Shown: positions 51,816 through 61,767, numbered from the stretch's first letter. The stretch is DNA of 64,000 bases from Cyanobacterium aponinum PCC 10605 (GCF_000317675.1 NC_019776.1:4030001-4094000); one strand, 5' to 3'. Notes: generated from the letters alone by a model not told the origin. Numbers and translations are program-made.

Positions 51816-54215
51816 CTAAATATGTTTCTGAAAATCTAAATATTCCTTTATTTTTTCTACTTTAACTTTATAAAAATACTCTTTTTGTAAATATTCTTGA
51901 CTAATTATATCTTGAAAATTCTGCTTTGCTTCTAAATAATTTTCTGGAGGAAAAGTCTCCCATATTTTACTGAATATAATTTCTTCCGGCTGAATCCGAA
52001 AACTAACACCAATTAAAGGCAAAATATGACAAATTTTATTTAAGGATAAATCACTGATACATAATGTCTCTAATAAAGACTCTTTGTTAACGCTTTTTTT
52101 CCCTTGTAGGGATAGTTTAATAATGGTTAGAAATTGATGCCATAATTCTTCTAACTCTTTTTCTGATGGATGATTATAAGCTAGGATTAAACTACTTTTG
52201 TAAGGCTTAGGTGAAGCTGTAGATTCTGCGTTCGACGTAGCCCCACCTTCGGCGATCGCATCCTGATAACTACGATTAATTTCTGACCATTTAAGAGGGC
52301 ATTTATCTATAATTTTACCATTAATATTTGCTAATTCATCTGTTTTTTTTGCTCGTCTATAATCAAGAATAGAAATGTAATTATTTTTTACATAAAATCT
52401 ATTACTAGAATTACTTGGTTTTAAATCAATCACTCTTAAATAATAGATTTTCTCAGTACTTTTGAAGTGATATTGATACTCAATAGTGCCGATAATATCA
52501 TAAGTTTTATCTTTTTCAAGATTATCTTTTTTTGCTCCCCACCAAATGGCTTTGAACGGAATATCACAACTATCATCTTCTATCCAAAACTCTAAAGTTA
52601 AATCTCTAGTGTAATTCTGATTTTTTCCTTTAAATTTATCATATTTTTTCTCAAATAAGTTATTAACATTACAGTTTTTAAGCATTATATTTACAGGAGG
52701 ATTATTTATCGAATAAGGCTCAATAATTCCTATTTGTTGAAAGAGAATATTATTCAAATCAAATATAGTTAAAACTAGGTCTATATTAATGGTTTGCGAA
52801 TTATGATAAATATTATTGTTAATTTTTTGACTAATCAATTCGGTTAAAATTGTAATATTTTCTTCTAATATAAAAAAACTGAAACCATCTGAAGATAATT
52901 TATAGTCAATAATCCAATCTTTTTGACTAAATACTTGTTCCCAATACTCAGAAAAAAAGCCATAAATAAAACCATAAAAAATATTATCTTGATCGTAATT
53001 AGATAAAATGATGACAGGTAATTTATATAAATTATAAGTATTTTTTGCAACTAGATTGATAATATTTACATTCCATTTGTTACCTTTAAAAATTAAATAC
53101 TTGTGATTACTTAGATCCAGTAAATTAACCTGCTTATGTATATACTGTAAATATGTATAATTTAAGTCTTGATAACTAAAGTATGCTTTCTCGATTTTAT
53201 TTATATAGGCGGAATTTTTATTTTTATCTTCATTAGTAATAATATTAATTATATTTTCAGGATTACTATACATTCCTATTAAAGTATTAAATTTCTCACT
53301 GATTCCCTGATAAGTATTTAAAGGATGATAACCATTTCTTTTGCATACCTCTATTAAAAGTTGTGTCCCAAAATTATGCTCTTTTTTTAACAAATTTATT
53401 CCTTTTAGAAGTAAGTATCGATTATTTCCCCATAAATCATATTTTCCTTGTAGCAAGTCTAAAGCGATTAACAATAATAAATTATTTAAGTTAATATTTT
53501 CAGACAAACGAGAAAATAACTTTTTAATAAGAAAAAATGCGATCACCGAAGGTGTGACTACGCCGAATGCGCCTCCAGATAAAGAATAATCAGGATGATG
53601 TTTTGGTAAAAAATGAGGATTAAGCCATGCACAAACCGGAGGTTTATCTACAGATAAAAAAGTATTGTCAACTATAATAATATCTAAGCCTAAACTATTA
53701 GCATAATTAATTTCTTGATAATTATTACTTCCCATTCCAGCACAAATAATTAATTTATAACCTTTATCTGCTAAGTTTTTAATTTCTGAAGAATTTAATC
53801 CAAATTTAGGATAATTTCTAGGAGAAAAATAATAGGATAATTGATTATCTTCTGCCCTAAAAATATTCTTTAATCCAGTAAATAGGATGGTAGTTGTAAT
53901 AATACTATCGCAAGAATAATCTCCCCAAATAATAATTTTTTCTTGTTTCTCACTTCCTTTAATTAATCTAGCAACAGCAACATCAATTTCCTGCTCAAAG
54001 ATAGAGTTATTATCGTGAATATATTGAGGGTTAAAAAAATGTTCTAAATCTTGTTTAGTACGAACATTTCTTTTCCATAATAATAAAGCTAAATATTTAA
54101 TATCTTTTAGTTGATTTTGTTGTCGATTATTAACAATATTATTTACTTGAATAAAAAAGTCGTCTGGTATATTTTCATCAGGATTAAAACACCATAAAAT
54201 ACTACTTTTATACAT
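51816..54215 (-). CDS. RecJ-like protein with degenerate catalytic motifs
   Basis: A 799-residue protein with the overall plan of RecJ 5'-3' single-strand exonuclease. An N-terminal segment LLLWKRNVRTKQDLEHFFNP and IIIWGDYSCDSIITTTILF (residues about 93-111) correspond to RecJ motif I, normally GDYDVDG. The DHH motif position reads IIIVDNTFL (about 180-187) instead of V-x-D-H-H. SGGAFGVVTPSVIAFFL matches the GAGVAFKL region. Loss of these metal ligands suggests no nuclease activity. The C-terminal half is long and divergent, and two repeat-derived insertions lie at about 52228-52262 and 53540-53575. Confidence 0.75.
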   Translation of the reverse strand: MYKSSILWCFNPDENIPDDFFIQVNNIVNNRQQNQLKDIKYLALLLWKRNVRTKQDLEHFFNPQYIHDNNSIFEQEIDVAVARLIKGSEKQEKIIIWGDYSCDSIITTTILFTGLKNIFRAEDNQLSYYFSPRNYPKFGLNSSEIKNLADKGYKLIICAGMGSNNYQEINYANSLGLDIIIVDNTFLSVDKPPVCAWLNPHFLPKHHPDYSLSGGAFGVVTPSVIAFFLIKKLFSRLSENINLNNLLLLIALDLLQGKYDLWGNNRYLLLKGINLLKKEHNFGTQLLIEVCKRNGYHPLNTYQGISEKFNTLIGMYSNPENIINIITNEDKNKNSAYINKIEKAYFSYQDLNYTYLQYIHKQVNLLDLSNHKYLIFKGNKWNVNIINLVAKNTYNLYKLPVIILSNYDQDNIFYGFIYGFFSEYWEQVFSQKDWIIDYKLSSDGFSFFILEENITILTELISQKINNNIYHNSQTINIDLVLTIFDLNNILFQQIGIIEPYSINNPPVNIMLKNCNVNNLFEKKYDKFKGKNQNYTRDLTLEFWIEDDSCDIPFKAIWWGAKKDNLEKDKTYDIIGTIEYQYHFKSTEKIYYLRVIDLKPSNSSNRFYVKNNYISILDYRRAKKTDELANINGKIIDKCPLKWSEINRSYQDAIAEGGATSNAESTASPKPYKSSLILAYNHPSEKELEELWHQFLTIIKLSLQGKKSVNKESLLETLCISDLSLNKICHILPLIGVSFRIQPEEIIFSKIWETFPPENYLEAKQNFQDIISQEYLQKEYFYKVKVEKIKEYLDFQKHI
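52226..52262 (-). repeat. In-frame palindromic HIP1-linked insert in the recJ-like gene
   Basis: The sequence GCGTTCGACGTAGCCCCACC followed by TTCGGCGATCGC encodes the peptide DAIAEGGATSNAEST on the minus strand. The GCGATCGC-plus-CTACG unit recalls interspersed palindromic repeats that invade cyanobacterial genes in frame. A relative (GCGATCACCGAAGGTG, GACTACGCC) lies at 53540-53570 in the same gene. Confidence 0.7.
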
Positions 54216-54320
54216 GACTTATATTTCCACAATAATAATGAAGAATAAAAAACTTCTGATTTCAACTCATTACTCATTACTATTACTTCTTAACTTCTAA
54301 GATTACTCCCCAAACAGAAG

Positions 54321-55490
54321 TTAATTGACACCATCCTGAGAAATAAAAGTTGTCGATGAAGGTAAAGGAGAAACTGCTTCAGTCAAAGTAAATTTACCAT
54401 CCAAAATCCACTGTTTTAAGGTTTCTGCTACCTGACGAGAAAGATAAAGACTAGCAACGGAAGCTACTTTAACTATTTGTCCTTCAATTTTGATTTTACC
54501 CTGTTTAAGTTGAGCATAATTGACTAAACCAAAACTAGGACGCACTCGGCGAGGAATAGAAAAGTCCATCACGGGAGCATAAATATCTTTATCTTCCACC
54601 GCACAATTTTCAACGATTTTTTCATTTAACACGGGGAAAGGAATCCCCACCCCTAACATTAAAGATGCTCCATAATTTTTAAAGTAGCAACCCCTCACCC
54701 ATTTACGATCCATTTTTTTTGCATCTCCTACTAATGCTAAAGTGGAAGCAGGCCCAATAGGAGTACCATTAGTGCTTCTTTTTTGTAAGGGAAAATGTTG
54801 AGTACCCTCCCAGGTTATCATACCCTCTGCACCCCCTAAGAATATTTTTGTACCAATACCGATCGCTTCTAGGTAAGGATCATTTAAAAGAGGTGATAAA
54901 GCCCCGATATTAGAATAAACCGCATTACCTAAACGAGGCAACAAAGGTCCTAAATAAGTATATAAGATGCGATCGCCTCCATTCACCCCCACAATAAAAT
55001 TTTGATACAAATTACGAGGATTATATAAGTAAAACTGATTTATGGAGTTAATATTAATCGTTGCATCGAAAGAAGCACGGGGATAACAATCAGTAACTTG
55101 TCCGATGGCTTTAACGGAAACAGAATTTCCCGCAATGAGACTTTCAATCACATGAGCCCCTCCCTTTTCAGGAATAACCGTATTTTCTGCATCATTGACA
55201 TCAGGCAAAGCCGTTGCCCCCAAATAAAGATCCACAGCTCCAAAACCAGCATAGGCAGGAACACCATCTAACCAACAATGACGTATTTTCATGGGGGGAT
55301 CGGTATGACCAAGATTTAAAATTGCCCCTGAAGACTCCATGGGTTCAAAAGTACCAGCACAAATTACATCGACTTTTTCATAAGTTTTCTTTATGCCTAT
55401 TTTCTTTACTTTCGCTTTTAATTCTTCGATGGTGCAAACCCTTGCTTTTTTCTGTAGTATTTTTTCGTTAATTTCGTTAATAGTACGCAT
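54321..55490 (-). CDS. Homocysteine biosynthesis protein (DUF39/COG1900)
   Basis: A 389-residue protein matching the DUF39 family linked to homocysteine formation from aspartate semialdehyde and sulfide: AGTFEPMESSGAILNLGHTD, GAVDLYLGATALPDVND and GGAHVIESLIAGNSVSVKA. The Cys in VTDCYPRASF may be the catalytic one. GGDRILYTYLGPLLPRLGNA and FLGGAEGMITWEGTQHFP follow. The C-terminal CBS-type domain of some members is absent. It is divergent from the patA-like gene (129 bases between them). Confidence 0.88.
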   Translation of the reverse strand: MRTINEINEKILQKKARVCTIEELKAKVKKIGIKKTYEKVDVICAGTFEPMESSGAILNLGHTDPPMKIRHCWLDGVPAYAGFGAVDLYLGATALPDVNDAENTVIPEKGGAHVIESLIAGNSVSVKAIGQVTDCYPRASFDATININSINQFYLYNPRNLYQNFIVGVNGGDRILYTYLGPLLPRLGNAVYSNIGALSPLLNDPYLEAIGIGTKIFLGGAEGMITWEGTQHFPLQKRSTNGTPIGPASTLALVGDAKKMDRKWVRGCYFKNYGASLMLGVGIPFPVLNEKIVENCAVEDKDIYAPVMDFSIPRRVRPSFGLVNYAQLKQGKIKIEGQIVKVASVASLYLSRQVAETLKQWILDGKFTLTEAVSPLPSSTTFISQDGVN

Positions 55491-55619
55491 TATTTAGGTG
55501 TAGAGCTTTTGGTTTCGGATTGTAGGTATTGGATTTTAGATGATAATTACTAATTCCTAATTGAAATATTATACTAAGATCAACATAATTAAAGCTCGAA
55601 TAGATTTGATATACCACTA

Positions 55620-56810
55620 ATGGAAACGCCAAACCAAGAAAATCATAGTAGTATTCCCATTAAAGGTTTTGTGGCATCAAAACAAAGTTATCTGTTTAAT
55701 GTTTTGAAAAAGCATCAGTTTAGTGGTGAATTACAGTTAGTACATCCGGGAAAAGAACAATGGCGATTTTATCTTTATATGGGTAGATTGATTTGTGCTA
55801 CAGGAGGGAATCATTCTGTCAGGCGTTGGCGTCGTAATTTAGCGGCTTTTCTTCCAGAAGTGGCATCAGATCAAGTTTTTTTAGAGCAGGAAATAAAATC
55901 TATCTCTTCGGACAAGATTAAGTTTTGTTGGGAATATGAGTTGGTGCGTCATTGGCTTTTAGAAGGCAAAGTTGGTAGAGATGGCGTTATCAAAATGGTG
56001 AATAATATCTTTATCGAGATTTTTTTTGATCTCAATCAAACTCTGGAAATCAGTTTTTTTCTTAATAGTAAGGTACATATTCCCCTTGAGGAGCAAATTT
56101 GTCTTCTTGACGCAAGTCAAGTTATCGTACCCGCATGGCAACAATGGCAACAATGGGTTAACTTAAGATTAGGTGATCGCAGTCCTAACAAAGCCCCTGT
56201 AATACGCTCTGCAAAACAATTACAAGCAAAAACATCACCGAAAACCTATGAAATTTTCCAAAAATTATTCAATGGTAGGAACACTCTAAGAGATTTAGCG
56301 GTACAATTTAAACGGGATTTACCCCAGTTTAGTAGTTCTTTACTCCCCTATATTCAACAAGGTTACATTGATTTAGTTTCTGTGGCTGATTTACCTGCAC
56401 CCATTTCCCCAGTTACAGAAGTCCAAGAAGCGGAAACAGCAACACCATTGATTGCTTGTATCGATGATAGCCCTCTAATTTGCGAAACCATGAATATTAT
56501 TCTTAAAAAAGCTGGATACAGATTTTTAGGTATTACAGAACCCCTAAAGGCGATCGCCAAAATTTTAGCCTCAAAACCAGATATGATTTTTTTAGACTTA
56601 GTAATGCCAGATACTAACGGTTATGAGATTTGTGCCAGTTTACGCAAATTATCTCTTTTCCGCAATACTCCGATCATCATTTTAACTTCTAATGACGGCA
56701 TGATTGAAAGAGTGAGGAGTAAAATAATTGGTGCTTCAGATTTTATGGCAAAACCAATTAATCCCGAAGAAGTATTAGTCATCGTCAATAAACATTTATC
56801 GCCCCTTTAA
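55620..56810 (+). CDS. PatA/PixG-type response regulator
   Basis: A 396-residue regulator. The N-terminal PATAN/DUF4388 domain includes FNVLKKHQFSGELQLVHPGK, WRFYLYMGRLICATGGNHS and RRWRRNLAAFLPEV. A central region (FLNSKVHIPLEEQICLL, KTYEIFQKLFNGRNTLRDLA) links to a C-terminal receiver domain, LIACIDDSPLICETM, with the phospho-acceptor D in MIFLDLVMPDTNGYE. Proteins of this type act in phototaxis or heterocyst patterning via partner binding, not DNA binding. The GGDEF gene follows 16 bases downstream, probably in one operon. Confidence 0.9.
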   Translation: METPNQENHSSIPIKGFVASKQSYLFNVLKKHQFSGELQLVHPGKEQWRFYLYMGRLICATGGNHSVRRWRRNLAAFLPEVASDQVFLEQEIKSISSDKIKFCWEYELVRHWLLEGKVGRDGVIKMVNNIFIEIFFDLNQTLEISFFLNSKVHIPLEEQICLLDASQVIVPAWQQWQQWVNLRLGDRSPNKAPVIRSAKQLQAKTSPKTYEIFQKLFNGRNTLRDLAVQFKRDLPQFSSSLLPYIQQGYIDLVSVADLPAPISPVTEVQEAETATPLIACIDDSPLICETMNIILKKAGYRFLGITEPLKAIAKILASKPDMIFLDLVMPDTNGYEICASLRKLSLFRNTPIIILTSNDGMIERVRSKIIGASDFMAKPINPEEVLVIVNKHLSPL

Positions 56811-56826
56811 AACTAATGGTAAAAAT

Positions 56827-57813
56827 ATGAATTATGATGTTTTGATAGTTGATGATATTGTCAATAATATTCAGTTGTTAAAAAAGATTTTTGCCACTCA
56901 AGGTTATCATGTCCGTCAAGCTAATAACGGTTCTCATGCCCTAGAAGAAATCGCCAAAAAAAAACCAGATTTGATTCTTTTAGATATAAATATGCCCGGA
57001 ATTAATGGCTATCAAGTTTGTGAAATTATTAAGTCTAATTCCATCACCCAAGAAATTCCCATTATTTTTCTTAGTGGGTGCGATCGTTCAGATGATAAAA
57101 TCAGAGCCTTTAACTTAGGTGGAGCGGACTACATTACAAAACCATTTTACCCCGAAGAAGTTTTAATTAGAACTAAAAATCAGTTAACAATTCAAGAACA
57201 AAAAAAACAACTAATTAATCAAAATCTTTCCCTCCAAAAAGAAATAGAAAAAAGAAAAAAAGCAGAGGCATCCCTACGCCAAGCAAATAAAAAATTAGAA
57301 GAATTAGCAATCATTGACGATCTAACAAAAGTTTCTAACCGCCGTCATTTCAATCAATATTTATCTCAACAATGGCAACAAATGAAAAGAGAACAAAAAC
57401 CCCTTTCTCTCCTAATTTGTGATATAGATCACTTTAAACTCTATAACGACACCTATGGTCATCAAAAAGGAGATGAATGTTTACGTTGCGTTGCTCAAAT
57501 ACTATCATCTAGTACCAAAAGAAAAACAGACTTACTCGCCCGTTATGGCGGAGAAGAATTTGCCATGATTCTACCCTACTCTTCTTGGCAAGGGGCATTA
57601 CATTTAGGAAAATTGATTTGTGACCAAGTTTTAGGGGCAAAAATTCCTCACGAAACCTCAAATACATCTGAATATGTAACCCTAAGTGTTGGGGCTAGTT
57701 GCACTATTCCTGACCAAAAAAATAACCCTGATGATTTATTAAAAAATGCAGATAAAGCCTTATATCAGTCAAAAACAAAGGGAAGAAACCAAGTTAATGT
57801 TCTTTTAGGATAA
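56827..57813 (+). CDS. Response regulator with GGDEF diguanylate cyclase domain
   Basis: A 328-residue protein. The receiver domain (VLIVDDIVNNIQLLKK, phospho-Asp in LILLDINMPGINGYQ) is joined by a coiled coil (about residues 125-160: KQLINQNLSLQKEIEKRKK) to a GGDEF domain. RYGGEEFAMIL is intact and RxxD (RKTD) lies five residues before it, an inhibitory I-site, so it should make c-di-GMP with product feedback. It follows the PatA-like gene and likely relays the same signal. Confidence 0.93.
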   Translation: MNYDVLIVDDIVNNIQLLKKIFATQGYHVRQANNGSHALEEIAKKKPDLILLDINMPGINGYQVCEIIKSNSITQEIPIIFLSGCDRSDDKIRAFNLGGADYITKPFYPEEVLIRTKNQLTIQEQKKQLINQNLSLQKEIEKRKKAEASLRQANKKLEELAIIDDLTKVSNRRHFNQYLSQQWQQMKREQKPLSLLICDIDHFKLYNDTYGHQKGDECLRCVAQILSSSTKRKTDLLARYGGEEFAMILPYSSWQGALHLGKLICDQVLGAKIPHETSNTSEYVTLSVGASCTIPDQKNNPDDLLKNADKALYQSKTKGRNQVNVLLG

Positions 57814-57883
57814 CTCCATTGAAGGAGAAAAGGGCAAAGTGAATAGTTGATAATTAAAAATTAAGAATTAAAAACCCTTGTAC

Positions 57884-57905
57884 GGGCGAATGGCCATTCG
57901 CCCCT
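57884..57905. repeat. Repeat family D palindrome, third copy
   Basis: GGGCGAATGGCCATTCGCCC is a perfect palindrome, close to 33065-33090. It lies between the convergent GGDEF and gghA genes next to AATTAAGAATTAA units, where it could serve as a shared terminator. Confidence 0.8.
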
Positions 57906-57910
57906 ACTTA

Positions 57911-60451
57911 TTACTTATTACTTATTTCTTGTTTCTTGCTTTTGAGCAAAAATCCCTGACTTTGTGCCAGAGGAAAACAGTTTAAATCTTTGATGTCATC
58001 TGGGGGTGATAAATTCGGAGTTGTAAAAACAATCTCCCATTCATCTACATCTAGTTGTAACCAGTCTAAAAGATTGATTTCTCTTGATTTTCCTTCTAGG
58101 TTTACTACTAATGCCAATTTTTCATCTGTATTATCGGGATTATTCCGAATGCCATAAAAGATTGTTGCACCATCTTCACTAATACGATTGAAGCGATCGC
58201 TTCCTTGTATATTATTGTGTAGCCAATTATGTTGAGAGCGAAAATGTCGCAGAGACAAATTAAATTGGGTGTAGGCAGGATCTACTTTTTCAAAATAATG
58301 AGATACATTACACACTTGATAACAGTCTTCCATAAACATATTAGCCCATTGTTTGAGGCGATCGCTGTCTAAACTTTGGAGAAAATCAATCATTTCTGCT
58401 TGTTTGAGAAATTTAAGGGTTTCTAAGTCGCAATAAGCACCATCAACTTCTTTAAAACAACTCTGACAGGCTAAAATAACTTCTTCTAAGTCATAATCTT
58501 TAGCAATCATCGTCGAGTTGAGAGTGTGGGTAAATTCCTTCAACTGATGCAATTCTCTAAATCCCCAAGACTTCATACGGGTAAAGACATCATCTCTTTG
58601 ATATAACTGCTCAGTAATGCGCCAATCAAGAAAACCCACCTCCTCACAAACCACTTTTACCCCATATTCTTCATCGGTATTACGGAAAAACATCCAAGGG
58701 GTGTGCATCAAAACATTGATAAAATCCATAGGTAAACCCGGACTAAAACCATATACCCACAAAGCCACTGCTGGATTATCATAGGCATTATAAATAATTT
58801 CATTTAAAGAGTCTCCTAAGTACTCATTGACATCGGAATCCAAAGGTATTTGGTTTCCTCTCCTAAAAGTGTCATGATTACCACATCCAGTAATCCAATT
58901 TTGACCCTGAGTCATTACCTCACAAACCCGACTCCACTTTCTATCCCAAAAACCTTTTAAAGCAGGGGTATTATGGGCAAAAATTAAAGGACCCCATTGA
59001 TAGGATTCTGATTTAAGTTTAATTAAGTCCAGATAGGTTGATTTTTCTTCCCAACCCTCTTCAGGCCAAGGCCTTCCGTCTTCAAAAATAGTAAATAATC
59101 GTCTTTTATAACCTTCTACTTCCTGAACCACGTCACTCATTGCCAGTAGATATTGATCATCATATTCCACTCGACCACTAAGAGGATTAAAAAAGCGAAA
59201 ATCTTGTCCCCCATCGATTCTGATACCATCTGCCCCCGTATTGATTTTTCTTCTTTGCATTTCCAGTAGTAACGCCCTTACCATCGGCGATTGATGGTTT
59301 AAATCTTGTCCATACATATTCGGACCTTTGAAAAAGAGACGGTTTACCAGTAATTCCCCTTGGTTATCGGCATGACCATAGACTAAATCATAAATTAATT
59401 TAATCGGCTTTTCCGGAAAATTGTGTAAAACACCAATAAAATCAAATAACTCATCTGGGCGTAAAGTTCCCAAAAAACTAGGGTTAGTCGCATTTGAACC
59501 AAGAATAGGAACATCATAACCCCAATTTTGAGTATTCGGTTTCGATAGTTTTACTACAATAGGCTCATGAGACAAATCGCGATCGAGTCCATTAACATCA
59601 GTGGTAATATGAAACATGGTGCTATGATTGCTGAAATCTCGTCGATATTCAATGGTTGGTTCAACGGGTAATAATTGAATGGCATCATAACCCACATAAT
59701 TTTGCTCATAGGGAGAAAGGGTTTGATTTTTACGAATTTTATCGCCAATGGTGCGGTAAAGGTGAGTTAATCCTTCAAAAGTTCCCTCCTGAGTAGCAGT
59801 GCCTACATGAAGTTGTAGAATATGTCTTGGATCTGACACCCTAGGTATTTTCTTATCCCTAATGGTACCTGTATGCTTAAAATAGTCTATGTCCGCCCTT
59901 TCCTTTTGTAAACTGTCAATATCATAAAGCTCGGCAGGGGCAAAGATACCATAAGGCAGGGAATAAGCCATAACATCCCTGATAATCTCAACTTTTCCCG
60001 AAGGAGTAACGTATCTTAACCAATAAAAAGATCCTGCATTATCTCTTGTTCCAGCTTGTAATCCTGCAATTACTCCCCAAAAGTAAATATCATATCTCTC
60101 CAAACAGACGCAATCTCTCCTAAATTTAATATTTTGAGAAGGTTTACGCCAATCAATTTTTTCAAGGGGAGTAAAAATTTCTAAGTAAATATCTTTGGGG
60201 TGAAGCACTTCCCTCATTAACTTGGGAGTCCAAAAACCTATTTCTGTTAAACCATCACTACGATAATGCGTCCCTAAACGGGTAACAATCTCTTGATTTT
60301 TCTCAAATATGGTTAAATCATCGGATTTTTCAATATTTTTAACCCATTTTATCAGTTTCTGAGTTTCTTCCTCTACTAAATAAACTAATTTGTTTTCTTC
60401 TTTTTTGTCTTCTATACCCATAGTTTTTATTTCTGGATGTATCTCGATCAT
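57911..60451 (-). CDS. gghA: Probable glucosylglycerol hydrolase (GH13-related)
   Basis: An 846-residue protein with the conserved GH13-like regions: DLVYGHADNQG (region I), GADGIRIDGGQDFRF (region II, nucleophile Asp), FTIFEDGRPWP (region III, acid/base Glu) and WITGCGNHDTFRRGN (region IV, His-Asp). Size and motifs match GghA, the cyanobacterial glucosylglycerol hydrolase that degrades the osmolyte glucosylglycerol when salt drops. No ggpS or ggt genes are in this window. A related GH13 glucosidase with another substrate is the alternative. Confidence 0.72.
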   Translation of the reverse strand: MIEIHPEIKTMGIEDKKEENKLVYLVEEETQKLIKWVKNIEKSDDLTIFEKNQEIVTRLGTHYRSDGLTEIGFWTPKLMREVLHPKDIYLEIFTPLEKIDWRKPSQNIKFRRDCVCLERYDIYFWGVIAGLQAGTRDNAGSFYWLRYVTPSGKVEIIRDVMAYSLPYGIFAPAELYDIDSLQKERADIDYFKHTGTIRDKKIPRVSDPRHILQLHVGTATQEGTFEGLTHLYRTIGDKIRKNQTLSPYEQNYVGYDAIQLLPVEPTIEYRRDFSNHSTMFHITTDVNGLDRDLSHEPIVVKLSKPNTQNWGYDVPILGSNATNPSFLGTLRPDELFDFIGVLHNFPEKPIKLIYDLVYGHADNQGELLVNRLFFKGPNMYGQDLNHQSPMVRALLLEMQRRKINTGADGIRIDGGQDFRFFNPLSGRVEYDDQYLLAMSDVVQEVEGYKRRLFTIFEDGRPWPEEGWEEKSTYLDLIKLKSESYQWGPLIFAHNTPALKGFWDRKWSRVCEVMTQGQNWITGCGNHDTFRRGNQIPLDSDVNEYLGDSLNEIIYNAYDNPAVALWVYGFSPGLPMDFINVLMHTPWMFFRNTDEEYGVKVVCEEVGFLDWRITEQLYQRDDVFTRMKSWGFRELHQLKEFTHTLNSTMIAKDYDLEEVILACQSCFKEVDGAYCDLETLKFLKQAEMIDFLQSLDSDRLKQWANMFMEDCYQVCNVSHYFEKVDPAYTQFNLSLRHFRSQHNWLHNNIQGSDRFNRISEDGATIFYGIRNNPDNTDEKLALVVNLEGKSREINLLDWLQLDVDEWEIVFTTPNLSPPDDIKDLNCFPLAQSQGFLLKSKKQEISNK

Positions 60452-60466
60452 CTTATAATAAACCGT

Positions 60467-61264
60467 TCACACAATCTGTAGAAAATTGAGATTGTGTGTT
60501 CGTAACGGATCATACGTTACTGGCATAAACGGCAATGCCATTAAGTCATGGCTATGAAAAGCATTTGACTTTACTTTTTCTTGTTGAAGATGTTTCCTGA
60601 TGCAGTTGTAACTCCCGTTAACATCGGCATTAATCAATTTCCCTGTTGATGTTTTATACAATCCTCGCTTGATTCTTTTACCTGAGAATTTAGGTTTTTT
60701 CTCACCATAAGACGGTAATGTATCAAAGTCCAAAAAGGAAGATTGGCTAGTGTAACTTTCTTCTGTTACCACCACTTTGATTCCCATTAGTTCGCCTTTG
60801 TAGCAAAGCATTTCAATCAAACGAGCATGGGGAATGCTGACAAATTGCTGATTATTTTTTTTGCCTATGTTTATAGATTGTTTCCAATGATCATTTTTCC
60901 CAATTACTAAAGTACCAATGCTATTTAACAAGCACCAATCAATAACACGGCGAGACACTGTATGAAGATAATTATCAACTCTACTCCAGTCTTTGTGTGC
61001 CTGAAAATATCCCTTCCATGACTGATCGATACGTCTAATAATTTGCTTTGCGACTTTGGTATTTGGTAAAGCATAGTAAGCTGAGGTTTTAGATACTTGA
61101 TGGTATAAATCATTGAATGACAACTTTTGTCCTGTTTGAAAGAAATGCTGTCTATAACGATAAGTGGAGAGATTATAAAGATTTTTGGACAAGTAGCATT
61201 GCTGATCAAAATACTGGTAGTATTTATGGTCAGGTCTGATGATATGTCTTTGGACTAATCTCAA
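60467..61264 (-). pseudogene. TnpB of an IS607-type element with internal deletion
   Basis: A 265-residue frame. The first 95 residues (YYQYFDQQCYLSKNLYNLST, VAKQIIRRIDQSWKGYFQAH) are a normal TnpB N-terminus. The sequence then jumps to DNYLHTVSRRVIDWCLLNSI, TLVIGKNDHWKQSINIG and TEESYTSQSSFLDFDTLPSY near the C-terminus. The middle, about 130-150 residues with the first RuvC aspartate, is missing, so it is inactive. Its TTG start overlaps the recombinase stop (TTGA). Confidence 0.85.
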
Positions 61265-61512
61265 GATTCACCTCCAGATACCACCGAAAGATGAGATTTT
61301 TTCTTTCTATTCTCACTGGCTCGTTTCCCGTATATCTTAGCACTCATAGAAGCCATCAAAGAAATAATATCTTCTACCAATTCAGCTTCATAACTTTTGG
61401 GTAATACTTCATCTAATACTTCTATAACTACACCATGACTGCTAAAAAAACTTTCTAAGAAAGAATAATTAAAACGGGTTAGCCTATCTCGGTAAATCAG
61501 TAATGTTGCACA
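61261..61512 (-). pseudogene. C-terminal fragment of an IS607-type serine recombinase
   Basis: A frame without a start codon reading LLIYRDRLTRFNYSFLESFF, SSHGVVIEVLDEVLPKSYEA, ELVEDIISLMASMSAKIYGK and RASENRKKKSH. This is the end of the catalytic domain of IS607 TnpA; the N-terminal MerR-like domain and catalytic Ser are lost. The fragment starts with the codon right after the hypC stop, in the same frame. It overlaps the tnpB remnant by four bases, the IS607 arrangement. Confidence 0.85.
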
Positions 61513-61767
61513 TTACAATTTAGCAACCCCTTCATCAAAATTCTTGATCGTAGCTAAATCATCTAGGGTTTGTTTGGCTTCTTGCTCATCTATAATACTC
61601 AATGCAAAACCCGCATGAACGATTACATAATCATTGATTTTTACTTCTGGAACATAAGCTAGACATACTTCTTTTATAATCCCTGCAAAACTTATTTTTC
61701 CCTTTAAATCTAAGAGATTATCACTAGATATTATCTCAATTACTTTTCCCGGAACTGCTAAACACAT
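61513..61767 (-). CDS. hypC: Hydrogenase maturation chaperone HypC
   Basis: An 84-residue HypC/HybG-type chaperone that, with HypD, carries the iron for the [NiFe] centre. The N-terminal MCLAVPGKVIEI with its essential Cys2 is intact, as are VCLAYVPEVKINDYVIVHAG and FALSIIDEQEAKQTLDDL. Length is normal, so the adjoining IS607 remnant has not removed needed residues. It lies 0.8 kb upstream of, and divergent from, the hox genes it serves. Confidence 0.95.
   Translation of the reverse strand: MCLAVPGKVIEIISSDNLLDLKGKISFAGIIKEVCLAYVPEVKINDYVIVHAGFALSIIDEQEAKQTLDDLATIKNFDEGVAKL

Noticed and set aside
60925-61209. Second frame inside the tnpB remnant
   Set aside because: A shadow of the TnpB remnant; the sequence matching TnpB is in the other frame.
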